Made by a program: the position numbers and the translations under genes
Shown: positions 30,281-41,940 of the stretch, piece after piece
Position numbering within the stretch: the first letter of the stretch is position 1
How the letters are laid out: each line of letters opens with the position of its first letter
The notes under the pieces: model-generated
The model's input: only the letters and a program-made list of their open reading frames with translations
Database searches by the model: none
What the model was told of the DNA's origin: nothing
DNA from: Symsagittifera roscoffensis
Taxonomy: Eukaryota > Xenacoelomorpha > Acoela > Convolutidae
Length of the DNA: 64,000 nucleotides
NCBI RefSeq assembly: GCF_963678635.1
Contig: NC_087064.1
Location: forward strand, 66,147,548-66,211,547
Reading direction: 5' to 3'

Positions 30281-31107
30281 CACGGAGTGTCTTCCTCGTT
30301 GTAGGGTCTTCTTGAACCACCGTACCTTGTACCACCACTCAAGCTCTAGTAAAATTTTCCCAAAAACCCTCTCTTAAAAGCCAAATGCTGACCCCCCTCT
30401 TCTTTTTGGTTGTTTCTATTTCAATGTAGGTGCGCAGGTATCTTGTGATCACCTGTTCGTATAAAACCAAACACAAATCCTCAATAAAATGCAACAAAAA
30501 TTTTAAGTAAGAAAAATAATAAAAACAGAAAAATGAGCCCACCTAAAATTTAAAGGTGACCAATGTCTACCTTTCGTCTAAAAAAAAAAAAAAAAATTGT
30601 CTGGTACCTAATTGCCACGCGTTTTCCTCCCCCCACTAGTGATCTTATGGGGTATCACAAAAGCTGTCTATATCCGGTCCCCCCTACCAAACCAACCAGC
30701 GTACCAGTCTTAACTCGAGTTGAATTTTGGATCTCCACCTAATATTACCAACGCGTGTTAATTTCTAATGTAACTAAGTCAACGATGTCGACTAATTAGT
30801 TACTCTAATTTCCCCCTTTTTACAATTTACAACCGCCAACCTCTAACTTAACCAGTCCCCCTTCTAACCTCCCCCCTTTCTAGCCCCCCTTCTTAAGCCT
30901 AAAAATTACTTTAAGCGCCGGGTGCTAAACCTCTCAAGAGAAAACCGTAGACCTGTTTCCAGGCCTGCTCAAGTAAAAACGTTCCTCAAAACTGGGGGAT
31001 TTCGCTTATCCAATTTTACACTTATCTCCTATAATGTAATGTGGATTCTAACGATACCCGTTCTGCCCAACTTGAGAACTCGAGAATTGCCAAATCCTTC
31101 TTGGCTG

Positions 31108-31300
31108 CTTTCCCACTCGACTGGTCACCTGTTCCAGTCCAGTCTCCTATTGGTTCAGCCAAGTGTCCCTGAACCACTTTCCCACTCGGCTGGTCACCTC
31201 TTCCAGTCAAGTCTCCTATTGGTTCAGCTCAAGTGTCCCTGAACCACTTTCCCACTCGGCTGGTCACCTCTTCCAGTCAAGTCTCCTATTGGTCCAGCTA
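31108..31300. repeat. 69-70-bp tandem repeat in the leader of element 2
   Basis: About 2.8 copies beginning CTTTCCCACTCG at 31108, 31177 and 31247, with TCTCCTATTGGTTCAGC inside each. The last two copies are nearly identical and the first is more divergent. Confidence 0.88.
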
Positions 31301-31762
31301 AGTTCCAAGCTATCTGAAAACCCTTGACAACGCCCCACTTCGGGCACTTTATTCAGTTTACTGGTTTAAATTGCTAGGTTGATCGAAACGATCGAACTTG
31401 TAAAACAGTATGGGTATACTATTTAATTAATATAAAGGTTTGATCCAACTAATCTGGTGTCAAAGTCACTGTCTTTTTTCGTTTTATGGTTTTTGTTCCT
31501 TTTTCTATTCTTTTTTTGGTTTTTGTTTTGCTTTTTGTCTTTTTGCTCGTGTTTTTGTCCCCCTAGTTGCCCCCCTTTACTCGGTTAGCTAAGCCTCGTT
31601 CGGAGAGCGTACCAGGAAATTTTCTCGAGTTTTCTTAAAAAGCTATCACGGTACAACCGGAAGGTTTGCACGTTCCTGTCGAACCGTACCGCCGGTACTA
31701 TAGAATGGGCATTCAGCCCGAAGCTGTCTCAAGTGGGTTCGACTCCGTAGTCTTGATGTCGT

Positions 31763-31780
31763 AAACACCCAGGAGCGCCA
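31763..31780 (-). promoter_or_regulatory. Primer-binding site of element 2
   Basis: The sense sequence TGGCGCTCCTGGGTGTTT lies 11 nt inside the 5' LTR end. It shares its first 17 bases with the sites of elements 3 and 4, even though LTR and leader sequences differ between families. Confidence 0.75.
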
Positions 31781-31791
31781 TAAAAACACTA

Positions 31792-32676
31792 TGTAACATT
31801 CGTCTACTACAGTCACACATGAGGCTTAAGAAAAATAGGCCCTATAACCACTGGCTCAAGGGTCAGGGACACTATCTCTTGTGTTTTTCCACCTCAAGAA
31901 CGGTCGGAGCCAGTTCGGTTCGCTTGTGACATGAGACTACGACCCGTTACAGCTTAAAGGCTACTACTAAAATATCCCCCCACTCTAGAATTAGAAACGT
32001 CCCCATACTTAGGTCTCTAGATACCCAAAATACATGAACGCCGTTAAAAACCGGGTTGGAACAATCCGTTAAGTTACTTTTTATTAGACAGTGGAACTTT
32101 GATCCATTTCAGATGGATCAACCTAAAACTCGCCTTACCTCAACATAACAATCATAAAACACACTCTAGAAATTAAATTAAGTACTCACATTGTAGCACG
32201 CTCAAGAACCAGGAAGTAAATAAGTCGGTAAACAACTCAAGAATCAACAAAGTAACTAAAATAAGTTTAATGTCAGTCAGTTTTAACAACAAGAACAAGT
32301 TTTTACTCTAGACTGCAGTTTTATGTGGACCATTGGGACACTCAAGCTGTCCACCTTTCCGTCGAAGGTTCACTCTGGTCCAGTTCGAATAATTGTTCTC
32401 TCGGGAATACTCTGTCTTCTATTTCAGATAGGACAGCTCTACTCTTGTTCACTATGATGGAAATTGCGAATTGCAATTTCACACTCGTTTTTATCTGACA
32501 ACTTTCCCGCAATTGTTCTAAAATTGTTCTCTTTTCTTTTTCTGATTTTCAGTTCTCGCGAGAAAATCGTGCATGACATGTTCCATTCGAAATTTTAAAA
32601 ATTTAAATTTCACTCCAAAATCAAGTGTTTTCTGCTCTTCTCAAGGTCAAACTTCCAAATATGACCGACTGGCACA
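31792..32676 (-). repeat. 5' LTR of element 2
   Basis: 885 bp, TG...CA, matching 9803-10687. Its outer end abuts AGT (32677-32679) and then the continuing gag of element 3. In the opposite direction an ATG at 32573 inside this LTR opens onto the gag of element 3, a chance fusion. Confidence 0.95.
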
Positions 32677-32679
32677 AGT

Positions 32680-35600
32680 GACGCCACTCGTGGATAACGG
32701 GGCAGCACTAGAGGAAGCCTTAAACAACATAGTGGGCAGTTTAGGAGAACAAAATGAACAGATGTCGATAAGGATGAGTGAACTAGAAAGAGCAGTTCAC
32801 ATTGAGAGGGAAAGGCTGCGGGAAGAAATAAACCGCAACAGACAAGAAGTTGACAGGAGCGAAAAACGCTTGAAAGAAAGAACGGACGAACATATGACGA
32901 GGAACTTGTCGCGAATGACAAGAGAGGCGGAACAGAGGGAGTTACGCTTAAGAGCCGACATGGAGAAATTAAGAATTCAGCAAGAGCAGTCTCTTGGGTC
33001 TCTTGACACAAAGATAGACGCGATGATGGAGAGGCGAACTCAGGCTATCATGGATAGGTTGGACGGGCTACTAAGCAGCAAGAGTGGACCAAAAGAAGGA
33101 GAGCCGAACTCGGGAGGTCCCAGCAGGGAACCGAGGGTGAACTTCAATGAACATCAAAGGAGGGAGACGTATGGATCCACTAGAGGCAGGGGCAGTTCAT
33201 CAGGCTATGCCACAAGGGGTAATACAGCATGGGGCCCGAACAGTAGAGCAAATTCAACGGGGAACAGACAGACCTCTGACGAACGACCAACGCAAGGCAC
33301 ACATGCGACTGGGAGAAGTGATTCCGGCAACAGGGGGCATGCAAGCCCGAAGAGGAGTCATGTAGGTCAAGCGGGAAACGCTCATGGTGATTCGGATTGC
33401 AGGGATGCACCGCACACAGAGCCTTCGACAAGGTGTGAGGACACTCAAGCGGGACACTCAAGGGATGCTACGGCAATGGCCACAGCATTTGAACCCCTGA
33501 ATAGGTCTTTGGAGACATTCCTGACGAGGTTATCTAGAACCAATGAACGCAGTGAGAAGTCCAGAAGAGTCTTTAAGAAGCCAAGATGCTACAAAGACGA
33601 ATCTGATGGCTGTATTGATACCTGGATAGAGGTAATGAAGCTGCATTTCGAGGAAGAGGACTTGTCGGAGAGACAGGAATGCAGCGCGCTCACCAGCAAC
33701 TTAGAAGGGACAGCTCTGAACTGTGTCATGGCCAAGAAACAGTATCAACGTGACACTGCTGAGAAAATCTTCGAAATCTTGTTAAACCGTTTCGGATCAG
33801 GGGTGCAGGGGCACCAGGCGATGATGCGCTTCGAGAAACGGAGGCAACGAGAAGATGAAACAATAGACAAGTTTCTCGATGATTTGGAAATGCTGAGAAG
33901 ACGCAGCCAACCGGATGAGTCAAACCGAAGGATGAACCTGGCCGTAGCCTCAAAATTCATCGATGGTGTGAAAAATGATGAACTTCGTACGATGCTAGCA
34001 ACGCATTACACACCACTATCAACTAATGCGCCAACACCAGAGGAGTTGAGGCTCAAATCAAAAGAGTATCTTTTGTTGAAACCTCCTTCGAGATCTGGAT
34101 ATTACAAGAACAATTATGGAAATTTTAACAACCAAGGGAACAATTGGTACAAACCGAGGGATGATATGGACAAGAGACGTTCTTGTGCTAATTGCAGTTC
34201 AACAGACCATCATGTGTCAGCATGCCCAGCTTACAAACAAGGCATGAAAGCAATAGATTTGAGCCTCGAGGACGAAGATGCGTCAGAGTTGGATCACGAG
34301 GATTTCATGAGAGGGGTAATTGCGAAATTCGGCCCGAGGTGTTTCTTTTGTAACTTAGAAGGTCATTTTAAATCAGATTGTCCGCAATTCTGGGATGCAG
34401 TGGCAGACATCAAGCATCCAAGACATGAAGAAGCTTTGTCAGGAGTGAAAGCCAGCAAGGCTCGACTTTTGAGTGAAGCGGAGGCACGCAGAAAGGATAA
34501 ACCTCAAGAGCTGGTAGCAAAGAAGATGCAAGCGGTAACAGAAGAAGCACGTGAACCGGAACCAGCAACTGCGGCCGATGACTTCAAAATCGATTATAGG
34601 GCAGCTGCGAGGGATGCTATAAATAGAGTACAGCAGGAACTAGTGACGAAAGAGATTGAACAAAAGGTGAAACTCGAGCTGGAGAATGAAAAATTAAAGG
34701 AGCAACTGAACGCCTTCGAAGCAACGGAAGTTGAAGAGGCAAAAGCACCAAGCAGCTTGAGCATAAAACTTAATGTTATCTCTGGTCAGAGGTTCGGTAT
34801 GGCACCGCAAAGAAGTAAAATACAGTCGATAATCTCGGTGGCAGGGCATCAGGTAATCAGAAATCTGAGTGAACCGTCTGAGTTCACTTTGATGCATTTG
34901 GACACATATGCGGACTATCTGAGGCAGATGGAGCCACGCACCGAGTCGAGGGCTGTGAGGGCACTACTAACGACGGGTGGCCCTCGCATGAAGAAACTTC
35001 ATGGACGCTACCTAGAAGTCTATGGGCCGTATCAAGTGATGCTGAACGTGGATGGGATCAGTATCTACACCAGGACTTATGTAACAACAGATGATGACCA
35101 AATAGGGCAGATCTATTTGGGAGAAGAGGAACTCAAGGTCCGCAGGATAGGCCATGACGCCATGATGGAACAAGACGCAGTACACATTGGATATGAAGCA
35201 GATGTGACAGCACATCTGCTCGACACCAACGGAACAAAAATCGGAGTCACAGGGCTTCTGGACACAGGAGCGGTAGTGAGTGTGATGCCGATAAAAACTT
35301 GGGAAAGAATGGGCTTCACGCGGGAAGATCTAATTCCAACGAATCTCCGACTGGCCGCAGCCAATCGAGGGGCTATCTACGTAGCCGGAAGAACACCAAT
35401 AATGGTCCTCCACATGGGAGGACGGGATCTTTGGATGAGCTTCCTGGTGGTAGAGAATCTGGACGATGCCGACCAATTCATCTTGGGCAGAGATTTTGTC
35501 AGGAATTTTGACGTGATGATTGACTTGAACAACGGTCTGATACGGATTAGAAACCCGGACCGAAAGTATGTTAAGAGACCAATTAATAGGATAATAACAG

Positions 35601-36487
35601 ACGAAAGCAAGGTACCAATTTTTTTGGATAGAAAAGTAAAATTACAACCAGGACAAGCTGTAGTAGCAATTTTTAGAATGAGAAATTTAAATTCGTTGAG
35701 TGATAGTAAACAGGTTTGCTTGGTACCGAATCCAAATAGTCAGAGTTCGGTGATTTTAGGCCGGAGCTTCTCGGTAACGCGAAACGGACTGTGTGTCAGT
35801 GTGTTGTTGAACACACTGGACACCACGGTTTCAATCCAGCGTGGAAAGAAGCTTGGCTACGCTTTGCCGATGAGGACCGACTATGAGGAGACACAAAACT
35901 TGAAGAAATATAGTGTGAAAGACTGTCCTTATCATGCAAATAAAGATAAAATTTTAAAGAGAAATAATGAATTAAAATCTATTCATAAATTGTTTTCAAT
36001 GAAATCCGAAACGGACGACGGCTTATCAAGCTGCTCGAATTTTCCGGAACGCCCCTCGTCATATGAACTAGACTCTGACAAACCGGTTTTGCCAGAAATA
36101 GAACATTTAAAAGGGAAAATATGTGAGGGAGATTTTGAAAAATTGCGGGACCTCCTAAATCGGAACGCCGAGGTATTTTCAAAACATAAGGCGGACATCG
36201 GTTGCTGTAACTTCGTCGAACACGAAATCGAACTAGAAGAGGGCGCCGTTCCCCATAGGGAAGGCGCAAGGCGAATGACGCCACATAAATCGGAAGCGTG
36301 CCGAGCGGAAATAGAAATGTTGCTTGAATACGACATGATAGAACCCTCGAAATCGCCATGGGCTTGCGGAGTAGTAATGGCGAAAAAGAAAGGGGGCAGC
36401 TTAGATTTTGTTGCGACTTTCGTTGTTGAACGCGGTAACGATAAAAGATGCGTACCCGATACCGCGAATAGACGAGAGCCTATCTAA
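32680..36487 (+). pseudogene. gag-pol: Gag-Pol of element 3, middle part up to reverse transcriptase frameshift
   Basis: Continuation of the gag begun at 8916. It holds a coiled coil (about 32700-33080), a capsid-like region (about 33560-33980), CCHC knuckles (34190-34235 and 34340-34385), protease LLDTGA (about 35258) and the start of reverse transcriptase. At about 36396 the frame is lost by an apparent 1-nt deletion just after the AKKKGG stretch, and near 36424-36428 a second 1-nt deletion shifts it again. The expected LRFCCDFRYLN-type block is therefore read in three frames, and the original frame ends at 36487. The apparent start at 32573 lies in the LTR of element 2 and is not genuine. 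Protein similarity to element 2 is moderate and synonymous sites are widely diverged, so the two are separate families. Confidence 0.85.
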
Positions 36488-39400
36488 ACTTGGTGATGCC
36501 AAGTTCTTCACCACATTGGACTTAGGTTCTGCCTTCTGGCAGGTTCCTTTGCGGAAAAAGGATAGGGAAAAAACCGGTTTCGCGTGCAAATTGGGGTTGT
36601 ACCAGTGGAAGAGGATGCCCTTCGGCTTGTGCAATGCAACAGCAACCTTTCAAAGGCTGATGGCTCAGGCTTTGACAGGAGTGACTAAAAAGTACGGGAA
36701 TCTCTTGATGTGCTACGTGGATGACGTAGTCATAGCGACACCGACCCTGAAGGATCACATTGACCGGCTCGATGAGGTCTTCGGATGTATGAAAAGAGCA
36801 GGCTTGAAATGCAAACCATCGAAATGTGAAATCCTTAGGGATTCGATCAAGTACCTGGGAAGAATGGTGGACAGGCATGGTGTGAGGCCAGATCCGGAAG
36901 CAGTAGAGGCTGTGCTGACATGGAAGGCTCCGAGGACGGACACACAGCTAATGAGCTTCCTGGGGTTTGCCAATTATTACCGTGAATTCATTAAAGGATA
37001 TGCGGATAAGGTGTACCCGATGCAGAAGCTGATGCGCAACAAAGGGAAAAAGTTCGAATGGAACGATGAGGCACAGGTTGCTTTCGAGAACATAAAGCGG
37101 GAACTGTGCGAAGCGCCAGTGCTGGGCATGCCTACAGAAAAGGGCATGTATGTTCTCGACACAGACGCATCGGTGGTGGCCATCTCAGGAATCTTGCATC
37201 AAGAGCAAGAATGGAACGGAAGAACGGTTCTCCGTCCCATTGCATACGGCAGCAAGGTCTTGAGTGACACAGAGATGAAATATGGCGCACCGAAAGCAGA
37301 AATGTTTGCAGTAGTCACCTTCGTGGAAAAGTACCGTGCATACTTGGGGAGCGCTCCCTTCAAGTTACGCGTGGACAACAGAGCGTTATCCTGGTTGAAG
37401 ACCTACTCGATGGATCAGAGTTATATTGGTAGATGGATAGTAAGATTAGATGGCTACCATATGATAATCGAACATAGGATGCGTGATAAACACCAGAATG
37501 CTGACAGCCTCAGCAAGAAAACTGAGTTCTATGAAAGATTGGAGCAGAAGCAGGCCAATCAGGCGGAAATAAAGGAGGGATTCTCGTTTTTGGACAAAGA
37601 AACTTATGAAACGCTTCCCTTAACGAGATGGTTGGATAAGTCTGGACATCCAATTCCAGGGCACCCTGAGCTACCTGTAGAGAAGGCAGCCGAGATAAAG
37701 ATCCTGTCCAAGGAGGACCCGGTCCCCTTGGATTTGTTGCTGCGCTCGAACCTGGTCCAGCAAGAACTCTCTCGCATGAATATAAACAGCCTCTCATTAT
37801 TGGATAAAACGGTGCAAGTCACACCACAAGTAATGAGGATGCTGGGTGGATTGTTAGAAAGAGAAGTGACCAGAGATGACCCCGAGTGGACAGCAGCAGT
37901 GGCATCGCTGACAGTCAGTGAGAAGGTGAAGATCATGCCGTCCAGACGACAGCACGAAGAGAACAAAAGGGATTGTAGGACAATAGTTCAGCAACTAGTA
38001 TCCTCAATACCCCAGGAGATTTTAACAAGTACTTCTTACGGACAGAAAGAACAGGGGAGCAGCAAGCGAAAGAAAACCGTCACCTTTGTAGACCGGGATA
38101 AAGAGCGTGAAGTTGTAAAACAAAATCTACTGCAAGACTATTTGTCCGGGGAGAAGGATAAGGAGAAAAACCAGCGATCACAAGATCAACACCCGGGACA
38201 AGTGAATTGGTCCGGGGAGTCCGAGATAGACGAGAAAATTCCTGATGAGAAACAGGACCTAGAGAACAAGGTTTTGTCCGGGGAGTTCAGATGGATGCGA
38301 AGGAAATACAGACATGATCTGGAGGAGCGTGCAGTCTCCAGCACAACACCTTCGACGGATGATGAATCCCGAAACTCAGGAATGGATACCTATTCCGACA
38401 GGAATTCGACCTCGGGATCGGAACTGTCAGAACTAGCGATACACACGCTACTAGTGGAAACTCGGGCAAAGGACCTGGACAGAGAAGTGTACCAGGATCC
38501 TGATAGTGATCGCTACCTAATACCAAGCGAAAGAGTCTTTGACAACGCAGCGGATGACTTAGAAACAATAGCAGTATCAAAGCGGTCGATGAGCTTATTG
38601 CCACAGAAAGAGGCAGTCAGGACTGATCTTCAACCGTTTCAGCAAGAAACACAACCGTTGGCGAAGATTTGGTGCGTTAAGATGGAAGAAGACACACATC
38701 AGCCCAACGAGCTGAATAGTCAGATGAGGGTCATGAAGACGTACTTGAAGGCGAGATACAGACTCTCGGACCTTCTAAGGGCGCAGAGAAATGATCGCAT
38801 GACAAGCAACCTAAAAAGGTGGATAGAAAACGGTGCACCTGACAAAGGTGACCTGGAAGAAGACAGCTATAGGATCCTGAGACAATACTTCATGCAGAAG
38901 GAGGGGAGATTATATCTGAACAAGGACGGGATCGTGGCTTGCAGGAGAAGAGAAGAAGACAAGGTCTTATACAAATATAACGCGATAGTGTTGCCGCAAC
39001 TCTATCAGACAGAACTATTATTCAGGTCGCATGATCAGATGGGCCATCAAGGGATCGACAAAGTGTATCAGAGGATCCTGAAGCGCTTTGAGTGGCCTGG
39101 GATGAAAAAGGCATGCGAGAAATGGGTGACAGCATGTCTGTCATGCCAACAGGTCAAGGATCCTAGGAAGTTGCGATTTTCTTTACAATCAATTGAGTCG
39201 TCTGAATTCAACGAGGTGGTGCAGATAGATCACCAGAAGATATGCATGACAGACAGCGGTTACAACCAAGTCTTGGTCATGATAGATCACTTCACGAAGT
39301 ATGCAGAGGCCGTGCCCTGCATAACTGCCTCGGCGGAAGAGACATGCGACCACCTGATCAATACGTGGATAGCAAGACATGGTTGTCCAATGACGTTTCA

Positions 39401-41384
39401 ATCGGACAATGGAACGGCTTTCGTAGGCGAGCTTACGAAAGAGCTTATGAGACGGTCACAAGTCGCTCAGGCTCACTCCACGACATACCACCCTCAGACG
39501 AATGGCTTAGTGGAAAGACAGAATAGGACGTTAGTGTCGATGCTGAGGGTATATTGTTCCAGGTACATGACCGATTGGGACAGATACCTTCCACAGGTGA
39601 TGGGAGCTTATAATAGCACGCAACACTCCACCACTGGAGTTAGTCCACACATGATGCTGACGGGACACGAGAAGTCTTTACCCTTGACTTTCTTCTACCC
39701 AGAATATGAGGGAAAGAAAACGTCCCCACAGGTCTACGTGAGGGATGTGATCAAACGCCAACAGGAGTTGAACGATTTGTGTAGACGAAACACTCAGCAG
39801 GCACAGGCAAGGCAGAGGAAAAGATTCGACAAGAAAGCAGCTGGTGCAAAGGCTCACTCGGTGGGAGACTACGTATGGGTATTTCAGAACGTTATACCAC
39901 CGAAAGGGACAAAGAAGCTTCTAAAGAAATGGAGGGGACCCTTCATGATTACAGAGGTGCACCAAGAGGGACGCTTTTATAGACTGAGTACTGGCCGAGC
40001 CGCCCACTACGAAAACATCAAGCCACACAATCCATCGACAGAAGACTGGTGTATACCTGCAGACATGGAAGAAGGGGATTATCTAATGATGGATCCTGCT
40101 TGTGAGGTGAATGAAAAAGGCACCAGGGAGAAGAACGATGGAAACGAAATCGTAGAGGAAGGTACGGATACACCGCTGGACCTGGATCCAAACGAAAAGA
40201 TCGAAGCGGACGATGAAACCTTACCCTACGCAGAAGAGGATTGGCAGGATCCCGAACAGACAGAGGTTCCCAAGAACTTGGAACCAGATCTTCCGTTCAC
40301 GATTCAGACTCGTCAGAAGGACGGGACGAGACAAAGAAAGAAATACAATCCTTACGGTGACGACTTTGTAGTGGATAGGATAGATCTAAAGAAAATAGTG
40401 GAGGAAGTAGTGGGTTTAGAGGAAATAACCGTGTCACAAGACATTGACATAGTCGATGATCACAACGATGAGTGGGTTGACGACTGGTCGAAACCCGAAG
40501 TAGAATTCGACGATGAGCAACAGCAGTCAAATGAACAAGACCTGACGAACCTGCGCGTCTTAGAGTGGCTACACGAAATGACATCAGACCCTAAAGAGAC
40601 CAGCGTTACGATTCAAGACGTAGATCGCGAAAGCGCGAAATACATTAAGACCGAACGCGATGATCCTTCCTGGGCTGCCCAGGAAGGACAACTTCTCATT
40701 CCAGCTTCTAACCTTGACTCAATACCCGGTATGCGATCGACGGGGACGCCGATGGATATTTTTGTCCGGGGAGTGGGGGTAGGACTTACCCACACTGAAA
40801 ACTTGATAATAAAAAAATTAAGAATAGCAAGAGAAACAGGAGACTTAGAAGCAGAAACAGGCGAAGAACCTAAGAAACCTGATATAGGCAGGCTAGTTGA
40901 GTCATATTTTAATTTACCAAATGAATATTCTAGTAACATAATACTAACAGACAGTGATTTCATACTCACAAACAGAACATGTGCAGTAGCAATCACCGCA
41001 GACATGAGTTTTAGGACGGCGCTAGCGGCAGATTTTAAGAGGGAATATAAAAACGTGGAATTCCTTTGGAAGCAAAGACCAGGGATAGGGGGCGTAGCAG
41101 CCTTACCTCCGGCGGTGTCGCAGATACCGGGAAAGTACTTGTGCTTCTTGGTAACGAGGGCGACGGAGAAGCAGCACGTGGACCCAGAAAACCTAGTCTT
41201 GTCTTTGACGAGGCTGAGGGACTTCCTTGTGGAAATGGACGTGAAGGAGCTCTCGCTTCCAGTGTACGATCCAAACAGAGGAAGACTGCATCCTCGGGAA
41301 TTGTACGCGCTTGTACACGTGATATTCTCTGATACAAACATACAAGTATATCTACATAAGAAATATTACTTAAGTATAGGCTGA
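36429..41384 (+). pseudogene. pol: Pol of element 3 from reverse transcriptase to macro-like domain
   Basis: Open for more than 1650 codons after the frameshifts, but with no natural start of its own (the first usable codon upstream is TTG at 36408). It carries YVDD (about 36711), RNase H DTDAS (about 37157), an acidic linker with three TCCGGGGAG-encoded SGE motifs, integrase HHCC (about 39029-39150), catalytic D (about 39223), D (about 39402) and E (about 39511), and a GPF module (about 39940). The frame continues without a stop into the macro-like domain (about 40980-41384), showing that Pol and macro regions are one polyprotein in this family. Were it not for the two deletions and the nested insertion, the polyprotein would be continuous. 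Confidence 0.88.
40756..40795 (+). promoter_or_regulatory. 40-nt stretch identical to element 2, central-polypurine-tract-like
   Basis: Same 40 nt as 21103-21142 (minus). It contains TCCGGGGAG (40765-40773) followed by TGGGGGTAGGA. Identity ends sharply on both sides. A role in priming internal plus-strand DNA synthesis is an inference from its purine content and its match to the LTR-proximal tract. Confidence 0.55.
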
Positions 41385-41940
41385 GTGAAGTGTGAAAGAG
41401 TGTTAGGCCAAAGATTAAGTTGTGTGTAATATGTGATATGTGTGTTATGTTATGTTATGTTATGTGTTAGGTTATTAAGATCATGGGTAAGTAGGCGTTA
41501 GTGACCATGAACAACTAAATGACGATCTTGGGAATAGATCCAAAGTTTGGACTGTCCAATCTTAGGTCGAATTCCAAAATTTTAGAAACCAATTGATTTT
41601 AATAATTTTTAGGATAAATATCTTTTTATCTGAACTGTTTTAAGCAAATTTTAACGATATATGTTAAGGTGAAACTGACAAGTGTGACATTCGTGATTTC
41701 TTTTCTAGATCCTGATTGATCATTTAAATTACTCACTTGAGTCAAAGAATCGAATCAAACTTGAAAAGATTAGAATGGACAACTTGAACCTGGATGAATT
41801 GATGGACCTGGCAGAGGTTATTAAGATCATGGGTAAGATCTTGTCTTTGACGAGGCTGAGGGACTTCCTTGTGGAAATGGACGTGAAGGAGCTCTCGCTT
41901 CCAGTGTACGATCCAAATAGAGCATCTACCATCGGTGGTC
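41385..41940 (+). other. Spacer and damaged 5' end of the third ORF in element 3
   Basis: A donor-like GGGTAAGT (about 41485-41492) and an acceptor-like TTTCTTTTCTAG (about 41698-41709) frame a possible 0.22-kb intron between pol and the third ORF. An ATG at 41775 begins MDNLNLDEL, plausibly the true third-ORF start, but the frame is lost. 41839-41922 is a copy (1 mismatch) of 41197-41280 from the macro domain, and GTTATTAAGATCATGGGTAAG at about 41818-41838 repeats about 41471-41491. Confidence 0.55.

Larger units (their letters stand above)
29328..31762 (-). other. Untranslated leader of element 2
   Basis: 2.4 kb between primer-binding site and gag, with no convincing gene. It contains a 14-bp minisatellite (29621-30280), a 69-70-bp tandem repeat (31108-31300), an oligo-T run (about 29402-29419) and AT-rich and C-rich stretches. 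It is not similar in sequence to the leader of element 3 or 4 but occupies the same place and is also built from short repeats. Confidence 0.7.
9803..32676 (-). mobile_element. Element 2: complete 22.9-kb Ty3/gypsy-type retroelement nested in element 3
   Basis: Identical-length 885-bp LTRs (9803-10687 and 31792-32676), with one difference seen by eye (9803-end copy A at 10009, other copy C). AGT lies on both outer sides (9800-9802 and 32677-32679). Reading on the minus strand: 5' LTR, primer-binding site, 2.4-kb leader with minisatellites, a 2642-aa gag-pol ORF, an in-frame macro-like ORF after one stop codon, a 2959-aa third ORF, purine tract, 3' LTR. All three long frames are otherwise intact, so the copy is recent and may be functional apart from that stop. 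Confidence 0.95.

Noticed and set aside
29869-30338. Open frames of 110-137 codons on both strands in the leader of element 2
   Set aside because: They are produced by the minisatellite, whose units lack stop codons in several frames; the residues are a simple repeated pattern.
32573-32679. ATG at 32573 as the start of the element 3 Gag-Pol
   Set aside because: It lies in the antisense LTR of element 2; the true gag start is at 8916 and the fusion is accidental.
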